From Clostridiales bacterium UBA4653 (GTDB lineage: Bacteria; Bacillota; Clostridia; Oscillospirales; CAG-272), in the NCBI GenBank assembly GCA_002405565.1, contig DHMB01000142.1:401-10350 (forward strand): a DNA stretch of 9,950 bases. Reading direction: 5' to 3'. Below the pieces are notes generated by a model. It did no database searches, had not been told where the DNA came from, and saw only the letters and a list, made by a program, of their open reading frames with translations. Every line of letters starts with the position of its first letter. Position 1 is the first letter of the stretch. This document shows positions 1 through 5,517 of the stretch, piece by piece. The translations under genes and the position numbers were made by a program.

Positions 1-23
1 CGAAAAATAAGTTAAAAATCTTA

Positions 24-52
24 TTGACAAACTCTTTTTGCGGATATATAAT
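24..52 (+). promoter_or_regulatory. Sigma-A promoter of yceD-rpmF
   Basis: A perfect -35 TTGACA (24-29) and a perfect -10 TATAAT (47-52) are separated by 17 bp. Transcription should start near 59-60, which gives a leader of about 38 nt before the favoured yceD start at 98. Such a strong match to the housekeeping consensus suits a ribosomal-protein operon. Confidence 0.9.
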
Positions 53-97
53 ATAAAGTGCTGAATTATGGTACAACAATTATCAGGCGGTGGAGCA

Positions 98-607
98 ATG
101 TATTTGGATCTTAAGCCCGTTTTGAGCGGGGAAACAAGAAAAATAACCTTTGCACTCCCTCTTGACGCCGACGCTGTCGGCGAGATAAAAAAGCTCTTTC
201 CCGATATAACGGACGTTTCGTCCGCTGATATTTCGGGCGAGGTCTGCAATATGTCGGGATATATGGTTCTGAGGGAAAACGCCCTTATAAAGTTCTCGGC
301 ATTGTGTGCCAGATGTGCAGAAACGGCAAATTCCGAGCTTTCGCTCTCCTTTGAAAAATGCGTCGCGACAGGAGATGTCTCAAAGGACAACGACGATTAC
401 ATTTTTCCGGAGGATACGAAGCTCGATATAACGGCGCCGCTTTTCGAGGAAATGCTCCTTGAAATGCCGTCGAAGATCCTCTGCCGAGAGGATTGCCGCG
501 GACTTTGCCCGCGGTGCGGAAAGAACTTGAACGAAGGAGATTGCGGTTGCAAAAAGTCCGAGGGAGACCCGAGACTTGCAATCCTCAAAACACTTCTCGA
601 TAAGTGA
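98..607 (+). CDS. yceD: YceD/DUF177 family cysteine-rich protein
   Basis: This 169-residue protein belongs to the DUF177 (YceD) family, typically encoded just before rpmF and linked to 23S rRNA/large-subunit metabolism; its exact biochemistry is not settled. Visible hallmarks are a CxxC pair (C70, C73) and a C-terminal cysteine cluster (C129, C133, C137, C140, C149, C151) in a CREDCRGLCPRCG-type motif, ending in the usual DPRLAILKTLL tail. The cysteines probably bind zinc (inference). An in-frame ATG at 68 exists, but it lies only about 8 nt after the predicted transcription start and has no Shine-Dalgarno. ATG 98 follows AGGCGG (85-90) at 7 nt and begins the typical MYLDLKPVL sequence, so I chose 98. 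rpmF follows 47 nt downstream. Confidence 0.9.
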   Translation: MYLDLKPVLSGETRKITFALPLDADAVGEIKKLFPDITDVSSADISGEVCNMSGYMVLRENALIKFSALCARCAETANSELSLSFEKCVATGDVSKDNDDYIFPEDTKLDITAPLFEEMLLEMPSKILCREDCRGLCPRCGKNLNEGDCGCKKSEGDPRLAILKTLLDK

Positions 608-654
608 TACGCAAGGCAACATATCATAGAAAAATAATATAGGAGGTCATCGAC

Positions 655-837
655 ATGGCAGTACCGAAGAAAAAAGTCTCTAAGGCAAGAAGAGACAAAA
701 GACGTTCCAGCGTCTGGAAACTCGATCTTCCCGGCATGACAAAATGCCCCAAATGCGGTGAATATAATCTTGCACACAGAGTATGCAAGGCATGCGGAAC
801 ATACAACGGCAAGGAAGTTATTAAAACAGACGACTGA
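655..837 (+). CDS. rpmF: 50S ribosomal protein L32 (zinc-binding form)
   Basis: This is ribosomal protein L32 (bL32), 60 residues, a large-subunit protein near the peptidyl-transferase side of the ribosome. The N-terminus MAVPKKKVSKARRDKRRS is diagnostic. It is the C+ type: two CxxC pairs (C31/C34 in CPKC and C44/C47 in CKAC) form a zinc ribbon. In many bacteria C+ ribosomal proteins have zinc-free paralogs under zinc control; none is seen here. A perfect AGGAGG at 641-646 lies 8 nt before the ATG. The gene is co-transcribed with yceD and is followed by a hairpin. In many bacteria plsX and fabH follow rpmF; here a DUF512-der unit does instead. Confidence 0.97.
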   Translation: MAVPKKKVSKARRDKRRSSVWKLDLPGMTKCPKCGEYNLAHRVCKACGTYNGKEVIKTDD

Positions 838-840
838 TTG

Positions 841-888
841 CAATCGGGGCAGGTATGAGCTTTTCATACCTGCCGAAATTGTTTTATT
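841..888 (+). terminator. Hairpin/terminator between rpmF and the DUF512 gene
   Basis: A perfect 11-bp stem GGCAGGTATGA (848-858)/TCATACCTGCC (864-874) has a 5-nt loop. An outer CAAT/ATTG pair (841-844/878-881) sits just before TTTTATT (882-888). The T-tract is short, so termination may be partial. No separate promoter is visible before the next gene, so some read-through is likely needed to express it. Confidence 0.7.
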
Positions 889-899
889 GAGGATTTTTT

Positions 900-2201
900 A
901 TGGTTGAGATAACGGGCGTTGAAAAGGGCTCGCCCGCGGAAAAGGCGGGTATCAAAAAAGGCGACTACCTCATCAGCGTCGGCGATAAGAAAATTGCGGA
1001 CGTTCTGGACTATCGCTTTTATATGTGCGAAAAAAGTCTGACGCTCGGCTTGCAGAGGGATGGGGAGGAATTTTCCGTCCGCATAAGAAAAGGCGAATAT
1101 GACGATATCGGTCTGGACTTCGCGACTTATCTTATGGATGAGAAGCGCAGGTGCGCAAACAACTGTATCTTCTGCTTCATCGACCAGAACCCCTGCGGAA
1201 TGAGGGAGAGCATATATTTCAAGGATGACGACTCCCGCCTTTCCTTTTTGCAGGGCAACTATATAACGCTTACAAACCTCGGAGAGAGGGACATACGTCG
1301 TATAATAGATATGAAAATGTCGCCTGTGAATATCTCCGTGCACGCGATGAACCCCGAGCTACGTGTTAAAATGCTGCGGAACAAAAACGCGGGAAAGGTG
1401 CTTGCGTACCTGAAAATGCTTGACGACGGTGGGATCAATATGAACTGCCAGATTGTGCTTTGTCGCGGCATAAACGACGGAGCCGAGCTTGACAGAAGCA
1501 TGCGCGAGCTTGCGGAATACAAAAATGTGCACAGCGCGTCGATTGTGCCCGCAGGGCTGACGCGTTACAGAGAGGGGCTTTACCCCCTGACTTTGTTTAC
1601 TCCAGAGGAAGCGGGAAAGGTAATCGATCAGGTTGAGGCTTTTGCCGCGGAATGCGAAAAGAACCGCGGGGAAAAGATTTTCTATTGCGGGGACGAGCTT
1701 TATATCCGCGCGGGCAGAGAGCTGCCGAAGGGCGAATATTACGGCGACTACACGCAGATTGAAAACGGCGTCGGGATGATAACGTCGACGAAAGAGGAAT
1801 ATCTTGACGCGCTCGACCTTTGCGGGGAAGAACCGGAGCCGGAGGAAATATCAATGGCGACGGGCGTCGCCGCATACGGGCTGATCCGTTTTCTTGCGGA
1901 TGAGACAATGAAAAAGTTTCCGCAGATAATAATTCATGTATATAAGATAATAAATCACTTTTTCGGCGAGAGCGTAACCGTTGCGGGACTTGTGACCGGA
2001 AAGGATCTTTCCGAGCAGGTAAGCGGCAAGCCGATCGGGCAAAGGATACTTATTTCCGAGCATATGCTCCGTCACGGAGGGGATCTTTTCCTCTGCGGAA
2101 TGAGCATAGACGAGCTTTCGGAAAAGCTCGGAGTGCCTGTCACGCCGTGCCCCGATGACGGCTACGAATTCTTTGAAAGAGTTATAGGAAATATAAAATA
2201 A
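900..2201 (+). CDS. PDZ and radical-SAM DUF512 family protein
   Basis: This 433-residue protein has an N-terminal PDZ-like domain (about 1-65, with the SPAEKAGIKKGDYLISVG signature), a radical-SAM-type core with a CX3CX2C cluster (C85, C89, C92 in CANNCIFC), then YITLTNL and NISVHAMNPELR segments, and a C-terminal DUF512 region. The cysteine triad should bind a [4Fe-4S] cluster that cleaves S-adenosylmethionine (family knowledge). The substrate is unknown. The family is widespread in Clostridia and cyanobacteria, often beside der, which hints at a role near ribosome or GTPase function (inference). The ATG at 900 follows GAGGA (889-893). The stop TAA ends on the first base of the AGGAGG of der, so the two genes are tightly coupled. 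Confidence 0.88.
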   Translation: MVEITGVEKGSPAEKAGIKKGDYLISVGDKKIADVLDYRFYMCEKSLTLGLQRDGEEFSVRIRKGEYDDIGLDFATYLMDEKRRCANNCIFCFIDQNPCGMRESIYFKDDDSRLSFLQGNYITLTNLGERDIRRIIDMKMSPVNISVHAMNPELRVKMLRNKNAGKVLAYLKMLDDGGINMNCQIVLCRGINDGAELDRSMRELAEYKNVHSASIVPAGLTRYREGLYPLTLFTPEEAGKVIDQVEAFAAECEKNRGEKIFYCGDELYIRAGRELPKGEYYGDYTQIENGVGMITSTKEEYLDALDLCGEEPEPEEISMATGVAAYGLIRFLADETMKKFPQIIIHVYKIINHFFGESVTVAGLVTGKDLSEQVSGKPIGQRILISEHMLRHGGDLFLCGMSIDELSEKLGVPVTPCPDDGYEFFERVIGNIK

Positions 2202-2211
2202 GGAGGAACAT

Positions 2212-3549
2212 ATGGCAAAGACTGTTGTTGCGATAGTGGGCAGGGCGAATGTAGGCAAGAGCACGCTTTTCAACAAAATAGCAGGGGAAAGAGTCTCCAT
2301 AGTCGAGGACGTCCCAGGCGTTACGCGTGACAGAATATATTATGACACCGAATGGAACGGCAAGCCCATTATGATGATTGATACGGGCGGTTTTGAGCCG
2401 ACCTCCGAGGATACCATCAAATCGAAAATGCGCGAGCAGGCGCAGATAGCGATTGAGATGGCGGATGTTATCGTCTTTCTCTGCGACGTCCGCGCGGGCG
2501 TTACGGCGGATGACAGAGACATCGGCACAATGCTTATGAAGAGCGGCAAGCCCGTCATAGTCGCTGTAAACAAGGTGGACTCGATAGGCGCGCTGCCTAT
2601 GGAATATTACGAATTTTATGAGCTCGGCTTTGACGGCGACCCCGTTGCGGTCTCGTCGCTCCACGGCACCGGCACAGGCGACCTTCTTGACAGAATTCTG
2701 GAGCTTTCTCCCGTGGTTGACGCACCGGAGGAAGAGGACGACGATACGATCAAGGTTGCGGTCATCGGCAAACCGAACGCAGGCAAGAGCTCGCTTGTAA
2801 ACAGAATTCTCGGCGAGGACAGAATGATCGTTTCGGATATAGCCGGAACGACAAGAGACGCCATCGACTCGAGAGTCGAAAACGAATACGGCAAGTATAC
2901 CTTCATCGATACCGCCGGCATACGCCGACAGAGCAAGGTTACGGACAAGATTGAAAAATTCAGCGTTCTGCGCGCTCATTCGGCTGTCGAAAGGGCGGAC
3001 GTCTGCCTTATAATGATCGACGCTTCCGAAGGAATAACCGAGCAGGACGAGAAGATTGCCGGCCTTGCGCACGAGGGCGGCAAGGGGTCGATAATAGTAG
3101 TAAACAAATGGGACAAGATTGAAAAGGACAACGGCACCGTCAAAAAGTTCACGGACGATATCTATCTTGCGCTCTCATATATGACATATGCTCCGCTGAT
3201 ATTCATCTCGGCAAAGACGGGGCAGAGAACGGAAAAGCTCTTTGAAAAGATAAATTTCGTTGCCGAAAAGAACGCTATGCGGATATCGACGGGTATGCTC
3301 AACGATGTCCTCAGCGACGCAATCTCCCGCGTTCAGCCGCCGACAGACAAGGGCAAGAGGCTGAAGATATACTACATGACGCAGGTGTCGACAAAGCCGC
3401 CGACATTCGTTATTTTCTGTAACGACGCGCAGCTCTTCCATTTCTCATATCAGAGATATATTGAAAACAAGCTCCGCGAGGTATTCGGCTTTGAGGGTAC
3501 GCCCATCAGATTTATCATCCGCGAGCGTTCGGACGAGGATAAGGATTGA
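2212..3549 (+). CDS. der: Ribosome biogenesis GTPase Der (EngA)
   Basis: Der is an essential GTPase needed for late assembly of the 50S subunit. At 445 residues it has the usual length. Two tandem GTPase domains are clear. Domain 1 has a P-loop GRANVGKST (10-18), DTGG (57-60) and NKVD (120-123). Domain 2 has GKPNAGKSS (186-194), DTAG (233-236) and NKWD (298-301). They are joined by an acidic linker (about 171-179, PEEEDDD), and a C-terminal KH-like domain follows (about 350-440). All nucleotide-binding motifs are intact, so the protein should be active. AGGAGG at 2201-2206 lies 5 nt before the ATG. It sits between the DUF512 gene and a plsY-like gene in one transcription unit. Confidence 0.98.
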   Translation: MAKTVVAIVGRANVGKSTLFNKIAGERVSIVEDVPGVTRDRIYYDTEWNGKPIMMIDTGGFEPTSEDTIKSKMREQAQIAIEMADVIVFLCDVRAGVTADDRDIGTMLMKSGKPVIVAVNKVDSIGALPMEYYEFYELGFDGDPVAVSSLHGTGTGDLLDRILELSPVVDAPEEEDDDTIKVAVIGKPNAGKSSLVNRILGEDRMIVSDIAGTTRDAIDSRVENEYGKYTFIDTAGIRRQSKVTDKIEKFSVLRAHSAVERADVCLIMIDASEGITEQDEKIAGLAHEGGKGSIIVVNKWDKIEKDNGTVKKFTDDIYLALSYMTYAPLIFISAKTGQRTEKLFEKINFVAEKNAMRISTGMLNDVLSDAISRVQPPTDKGKRLKIYYMTQVSTKPPTFVIFCNDAQLFHFSYQRYIENKLREVFGFEGTPIRFIIRERSDEDKD

Positions 3550-3551
3550 TC

Positions 3552-4229
3552 ATGGAAAAACTCATAACGGCGGGACTTTTCGGAATGATGAACAGCTCCG
3601 CGGCGTATATAATCGGCGCGATTGTCTGCGTTGTTTCGTCATATCTCATCGGAAGCGTGAATTTCACGAGAATTTTCGTAAATAAATATGACGCCTTCCC
3701 CGATACAATGGGGCTTTATAAAAAGGCGGGAGGAAAGGTTGCCTTCGGCGCGGCTGCGCTTGACGGACTGAAAGGCTTTCTTTGTGCGCTCATCGGGCTT
3801 TTGCTTATGCCGGGGGATGGCTATGCCTGCCTTTGCACGCTGTTTTGCCTTCTCGGTCACGCTTTCCCGATTTGGCTTAAGTTCAAGGGCGGAGCGGGAG
3901 CGGCGGTCTATATCGGCGCGGCGCTCGTCATGAATCCGCTTATGGCGCTGGCGGCGGTTTTCATCGGCTTTCTGTTCTATTACATGACAAGCTACCTCGC
4001 GCTCGGGTCGATAGTGTTCTCACTTATGTTTCCGCTTGTTGTCGGCAGGGCGCGCCTCTGGGACTTTACGGAGGAGGCGAGCAGGATATTCCTTATAAAC
4101 AAGATATTCCAGAGCTTTCTGCCGATGGTCATAACGCTTGTGATATTTGTGATATACGGCTCCTCAATCGGCAGAATGGTGAACAGTGACGAGCCGAAAC
4201 TGCCTTTGCGCAAAGAAAAATCAAAATAA
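3552..4229 (+). CDS. PlsY-family membrane protein with degenerate motifs
   Basis: This 225-residue integral membrane protein has about five or six hydrophobic segments. It resembles PlsY, the acylphosphate:glycerol-3-phosphate acyltransferase of phospholipid synthesis. Recognisable landmarks are GSVNFTRIF (34-42), DGLKG (71-75), GHAFPIWLKFKGG (102-114) and a C-terminal GRMVNSDEPKL (207-217) like the usual RLLKGTEPKL. The glycine-rich GSGNxGATN motif is absent after residue 43, the lysine of GGKG is alanine (GGAG, 113-116), and the conserved His/Asn before the C-terminal Arg are not seen. It may therefore be an inactive or repurposed paralog (inference). ATG 3552, 2 nt after the der stop and preceded by AAGGA, is preferred over TTG 3546. 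No gpsA follows. Confidence 0.75.
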   Translation: MEKLITAGLFGMMNSSAAYIIGAIVCVVSSYLIGSVNFTRIFVNKYDAFPDTMGLYKKAGGKVAFGAAALDGLKGFLCALIGLLLMPGDGYACLCTLFCLLGHAFPIWLKFKGGAGAAVYIGAALVMNPLMALAAVFIGFLFYYMTSYLALGSIVFSLMFPLVVGRARLWDFTEEASRIFLINKIFQSFLPMVITLVIFVIYGSSIGRMVNSDEPKLPLRKEKSK

Positions 4230-4253
4230 TTGCTTTTATTTTGCAAAAAACTC

Positions 4254-4282
4254 TTGATATTTTGTAATATTGGTGATATTAT
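4254..4282 (+). promoter_or_regulatory. Promoter of rpsT
   Basis: A -35 TTGATA (4254-4259) and a -10 TATTAT (4277-4282) are separated by 17 bp, each one base off consensus. Transcription should start near 4289, giving a leader of about 80 nt before rpsT. Confidence 0.75.
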
Positions 4283-4288
4283 TATTCG

Positions 4289-4356
4289 GTAAGTATAGAT
4301 TTTTGTGCGGAAGAGGCACCCTCTCATGCCGGAACCGACGAAAATCTGAGTATTTT
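4289..4356 (+). promoter_or_regulatory. Structured 5' leader of rpsT
   Basis: A long stem pairs 4297-4310 with 4335-4347: 13 pairs, including one G-T wobble, with one bulged G. It encloses AGAGG/CCTCT (4312-4316/4320-4324) or, alternatively, GGCA/TGCC (4315-4318/4327-4330). The stem ends 9 nt before the AAGGAGGTG Shine-Dalgarno of rpsT (4357-4365). No T-run follows, so it is not a terminator. S20 represses its own translation in E. coli, so an autoregulatory leader is plausible but unproven here. Confidence 0.5.
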
Positions 4357-4370
4357 AAGGAGGTGGACAT

Positions 4371-4634
4371 ATGGCAAACATTAAATCGGCAAAGAAGCGT
4401 ATTCTTGTTATCGAAAAGAAAACTCTTAAGAACAAGATGTATAAATCCGCTCTTAAGACAAATATAAAGAAGTTCTTTGCTGCTGTTGAAAGCGGAGACA
4501 AGGCAGTCGCTGCTGAGGCTTATAAGGTCGCAGTTAAAAATGTTGACCAGGCTGTTGCTCACGGCATTCTCGCAAAGAACAATGCCGCAAGAAAAAAGAG
4601 CAGATATACCCGTATGCTCAACGCAATGAACTGA
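4371..4634 (+). CDS. rpsT: 30S ribosomal protein S20
   Basis: This is ribosomal protein S20 (bS20), 87 residues, a helical protein that binds 16S rRNA early in small-subunit assembly. Diagnostic features are the MANIKSAKKR start, the strongly basic composition, the KTNIKKF segment and the C-terminal NNAARKKSRYTRMLN. A very strong Shine-Dalgarno AAGGAGGTG (4357-4365) lies 5 nt before the ATG. The gene is transcribed alone from its own promoter, with a structured leader before it and an intrinsic terminator 9 nt after the stop. Its codon choice (many GCT, AAG and CTT) looks more expression-optimised than in the flanking genes. Confidence 0.97.
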   Translation: MANIKSAKKRILVIEKKTLKNKMYKSALKTNIKKFFAAVESGDKAVAAEAYKVAVKNVDQAVAHGILAKNNAARKKSRYTRMLNAMN

Positions 4635-4643
4635 ATACAAATT

Positions 4644-4672
4644 AAAGCATCTTTCTCACCGGATGCTTTTTT
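4644..4672 (+). terminator. Intrinsic terminator of rpsT
   Basis: An 8-bp stem AAAGCATC (4644-4651)/GATGCTTT (4662-4669) has a 10-nt loop and runs into six T residues (4667-4672). Further T-rich sequence follows. Confidence 0.88.
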
Positions 4673-4709
4673 GTTTGCTTTTTATTTACTTTTTTCCGCA
4701 TTTTTTCGC

Positions 4710-4738
4710 TTGACAAAACCGTCGCGCTCGTATATAAT
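4710..4738 (+). promoter_or_regulatory. Sigma-A promoter of small ORF and marR
   Basis: A perfect TTGACA (4710-4715) and a perfect TATAAT (4733-4738) have a 17-bp spacer. The predicted start is near 4745, inside the palindrome at 4739-4752. It is one of the two exact-consensus promoters in the window, so when not repressed it should be strong. Confidence 0.9.
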
Positions 4739-4752
4739 GTTAAACGTCAAAC
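4739..4752 (+). promoter_or_regulatory. Possible operator (imperfect palindrome)
   Basis: The 14-bp GTTAAACGTCAAAC is symmetric at 10 of 14 positions (GTT..ACGT..AAC) and begins on the base after the -10, covering the likely transcription start. MarR regulators commonly bind such sites and repress their own promoter. The link to the MarR gene at 4951 is inference. Confidence 0.4.
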
Positions 4753-4770
4753 AAAAAGGAGGACATATCT

Positions 4771-4941
4771 ATGGAAAACGCCATTGCAAGAACAAACGAA
4801 AAAACCGTCTGGTATTCGACTGAGGACAGAATTATGTCATTCCACTTCGTTGTCAATTATACAAAGAAGATCTTCCGTTCATATATGGATATGTTCCGCT
4901 TTGTGCTGGGGCTTATCGATATAGGCTTCAAGATCATGTGA
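4771..4941 (+). CDS. Small 56-residue protein, unknown function
   Basis: This short ORF encodes 56 residues and matches no family I recognise. Support for it being real is strong: a perfect promoter at 4710-4738, AAGGAGG at 4756-4762 placed 8 nt before the ATG, and a stop only 9 nt before the marR start. The N-terminal third is polar (MENAIARTNEKTVWYSTEDR). The rest is aromatic-rich and hydrophobic with scattered charges (SFHFVVNYTKKIFRSYMDMF, then RFVLGLIDIGFKIM), suggesting an amphipathic or membrane-associated helix. It has no cysteine and no evident cleavable signal peptide. A role as a small partner or sensor peptide for the MarR regulator is only a guess. It could also be a leader peptide coupling translation to marR. 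Confidence 0.75.
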   Translation: MENAIARTNEKTVWYSTEDRIMSFHFVVNYTKKIFRSYMDMFRFVLGLIDIGFKIM

Positions 4942-4950
4942 GGCGGGGAA

Positions 4951-5397
4951 ATGAGCGAACCGAATGAATGCCGTTTCGGCAGAGAGATAAGAATGATATC
5001 GAATCTGATGCGTCGCAGGCTGGACAGCTCCGCCGTTATGACAAGGTCAAAAAACATAACGGGAACGGGCGGCTGGCTCCTCGGCTATCTTTATGCCAAC
5101 CGCGACAGGGATATCTATCAGCGTGACGTTGAAAAGGAATTTTCAATCCGCCGCGCAACCTCTTCAAAGGTCATAACGAGACTTGAGGACAAAGGCTTTG
5201 TCCGCAGGGAGAGCGTCGACTGTGACGCGAGGCTGAAAAAGCTTGTGCTGACGGAAGAAGGAATGAAAATTCAGCGCGACGTCTGCCGCGAGCTTGACGA
5301 TTTTGACGAAAAGCTCATCTCCGTTCTGACGGAGGACGAGCAGAAAACGCTTTTTGAGTTGCTTGGAAAGATCAAGGCTTCGCTTGAAGAAAAATAA
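4951..5397 (+). CDS. MarR family transcriptional regulator
   Basis: This is a 148-residue winged helix-turn-helix repressor of the MarR family, which usually act as dimers and release DNA on binding a small ligand or on oxidation. The DNA-binding core is at about 55-100: DIYQRDVEKEF, the recognition helix around RRATSSKVITRLEDKGFV, and a wing with the conserved D-x-R (D92, R94) followed by LVLTEEG. Helices at both ends (about 8-27 and 105-146) would form the dimer interface. C91 lies in the wing and C112 in the C-terminal helix. The start at 4951 follows AGGCGGGG (4941-4948). It is the second gene after the 56-residue ORF and is followed by a terminator. No transporter gene lies beside it, although these regulators often control one, so its target is unknown beyond probable autoregulation. 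Confidence 0.92.
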   Translation: MSEPNECRFGREIRMISNLMRRRLDSSAVMTRSKNITGTGGWLLGYLYANRDRDIYQRDVEKEFSIRRATSSKVITRLEDKGFVRRESVDCDARLKKLVLTEEGMKIQRDVCRELDDFDEKLISVLTEDEQKTLFELLGKIKASLEEK

Positions 5398-5400
5398 AAC

Positions 5401-5426
5401 AAAAAGTCGCCGTAAGGCGGCTTTTT
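5401..5426 (+). terminator. Intrinsic terminator of the marR unit
   Basis: An 11-bp stem AAAAAGTCGCC (5401-5411)/GGCGGCTTTTT (5416-5426) has one T-G wobble and a GTAA tetraloop, with the stem ending in five T residues. It starts 3 nt after the marR stop. The A-run on the left arm means it could also stop transcription from the other side. Confidence 0.92.
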
Positions 5427-5484
5427 CTGTCAAAAGATAAGGAAGAAAATTCGCGAAGGAGTTTATCGCGTGTGTTTTCTGAAG

Positions 5485-5517
5485 AAAAAGCGACGGTCGG
5501 ACGACCGCCGTTTTTTT
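5485..5517 (-). terminator. Bidirectional terminator, end of trk-hydrolase operon
   Basis: The core stem CGGTC/GACCG with a GGAC loop extends outward to about 14 pairs, with one A-C mismatch and one G-T wobble. It is bounded by an A-run on the left and seven T residues (5511-5517) on the right. It abuts the TAA of the minus-strand hydrolase gene, so it should terminate that operon and back up the marR terminator in the plus direction. The 5427-5484 spacer between the two hairpins holds no convincing gene. Confidence 0.8.

Noticed and set aside
6..25. Inverted repeat AATAAG/CTTATT next to the first -35 box
   Set aside because: It is only 6 bp, AT-rich and expected by chance; too weak to call an operator.
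68..97. Upstream ATG at 68 as the start of yceD
   Set aside because: It would leave a leader of only about 8 nt with no Shine-Dalgarno, and the ten extra residues do not fit the family; ATG 98 has AGGCGG at 7 nt.
2182..3072. Minus-strand open frame of 296 codons opposite der
   Set aside because: The opposite strand carries an intact Der protein with all GTPase motifs; the antisense frame shows no domain.
3546..3551. TTG at 3546 as the start of the plsY-like gene
   Set aside because: It overlaps the der stop and leaves almost no room to AAGGA (3541-3545), while ATG 3552 has a 6-nt spacing.
4230..4253. Terminator after the plsY-like gene
   Set aside because: Only a 4-bp TTGC/GCAA stem followed by A residues rather than T residues; it does not meet intrinsic terminator criteria on the plus strand.
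5452..5470. CGCGA/TCGCG hairpin and possible tiny ORF between the two terminators
   Set aside because: A 5-bp stem without other support, no promoter, and no start codon at a useful distance from the GGAG-like sequence.
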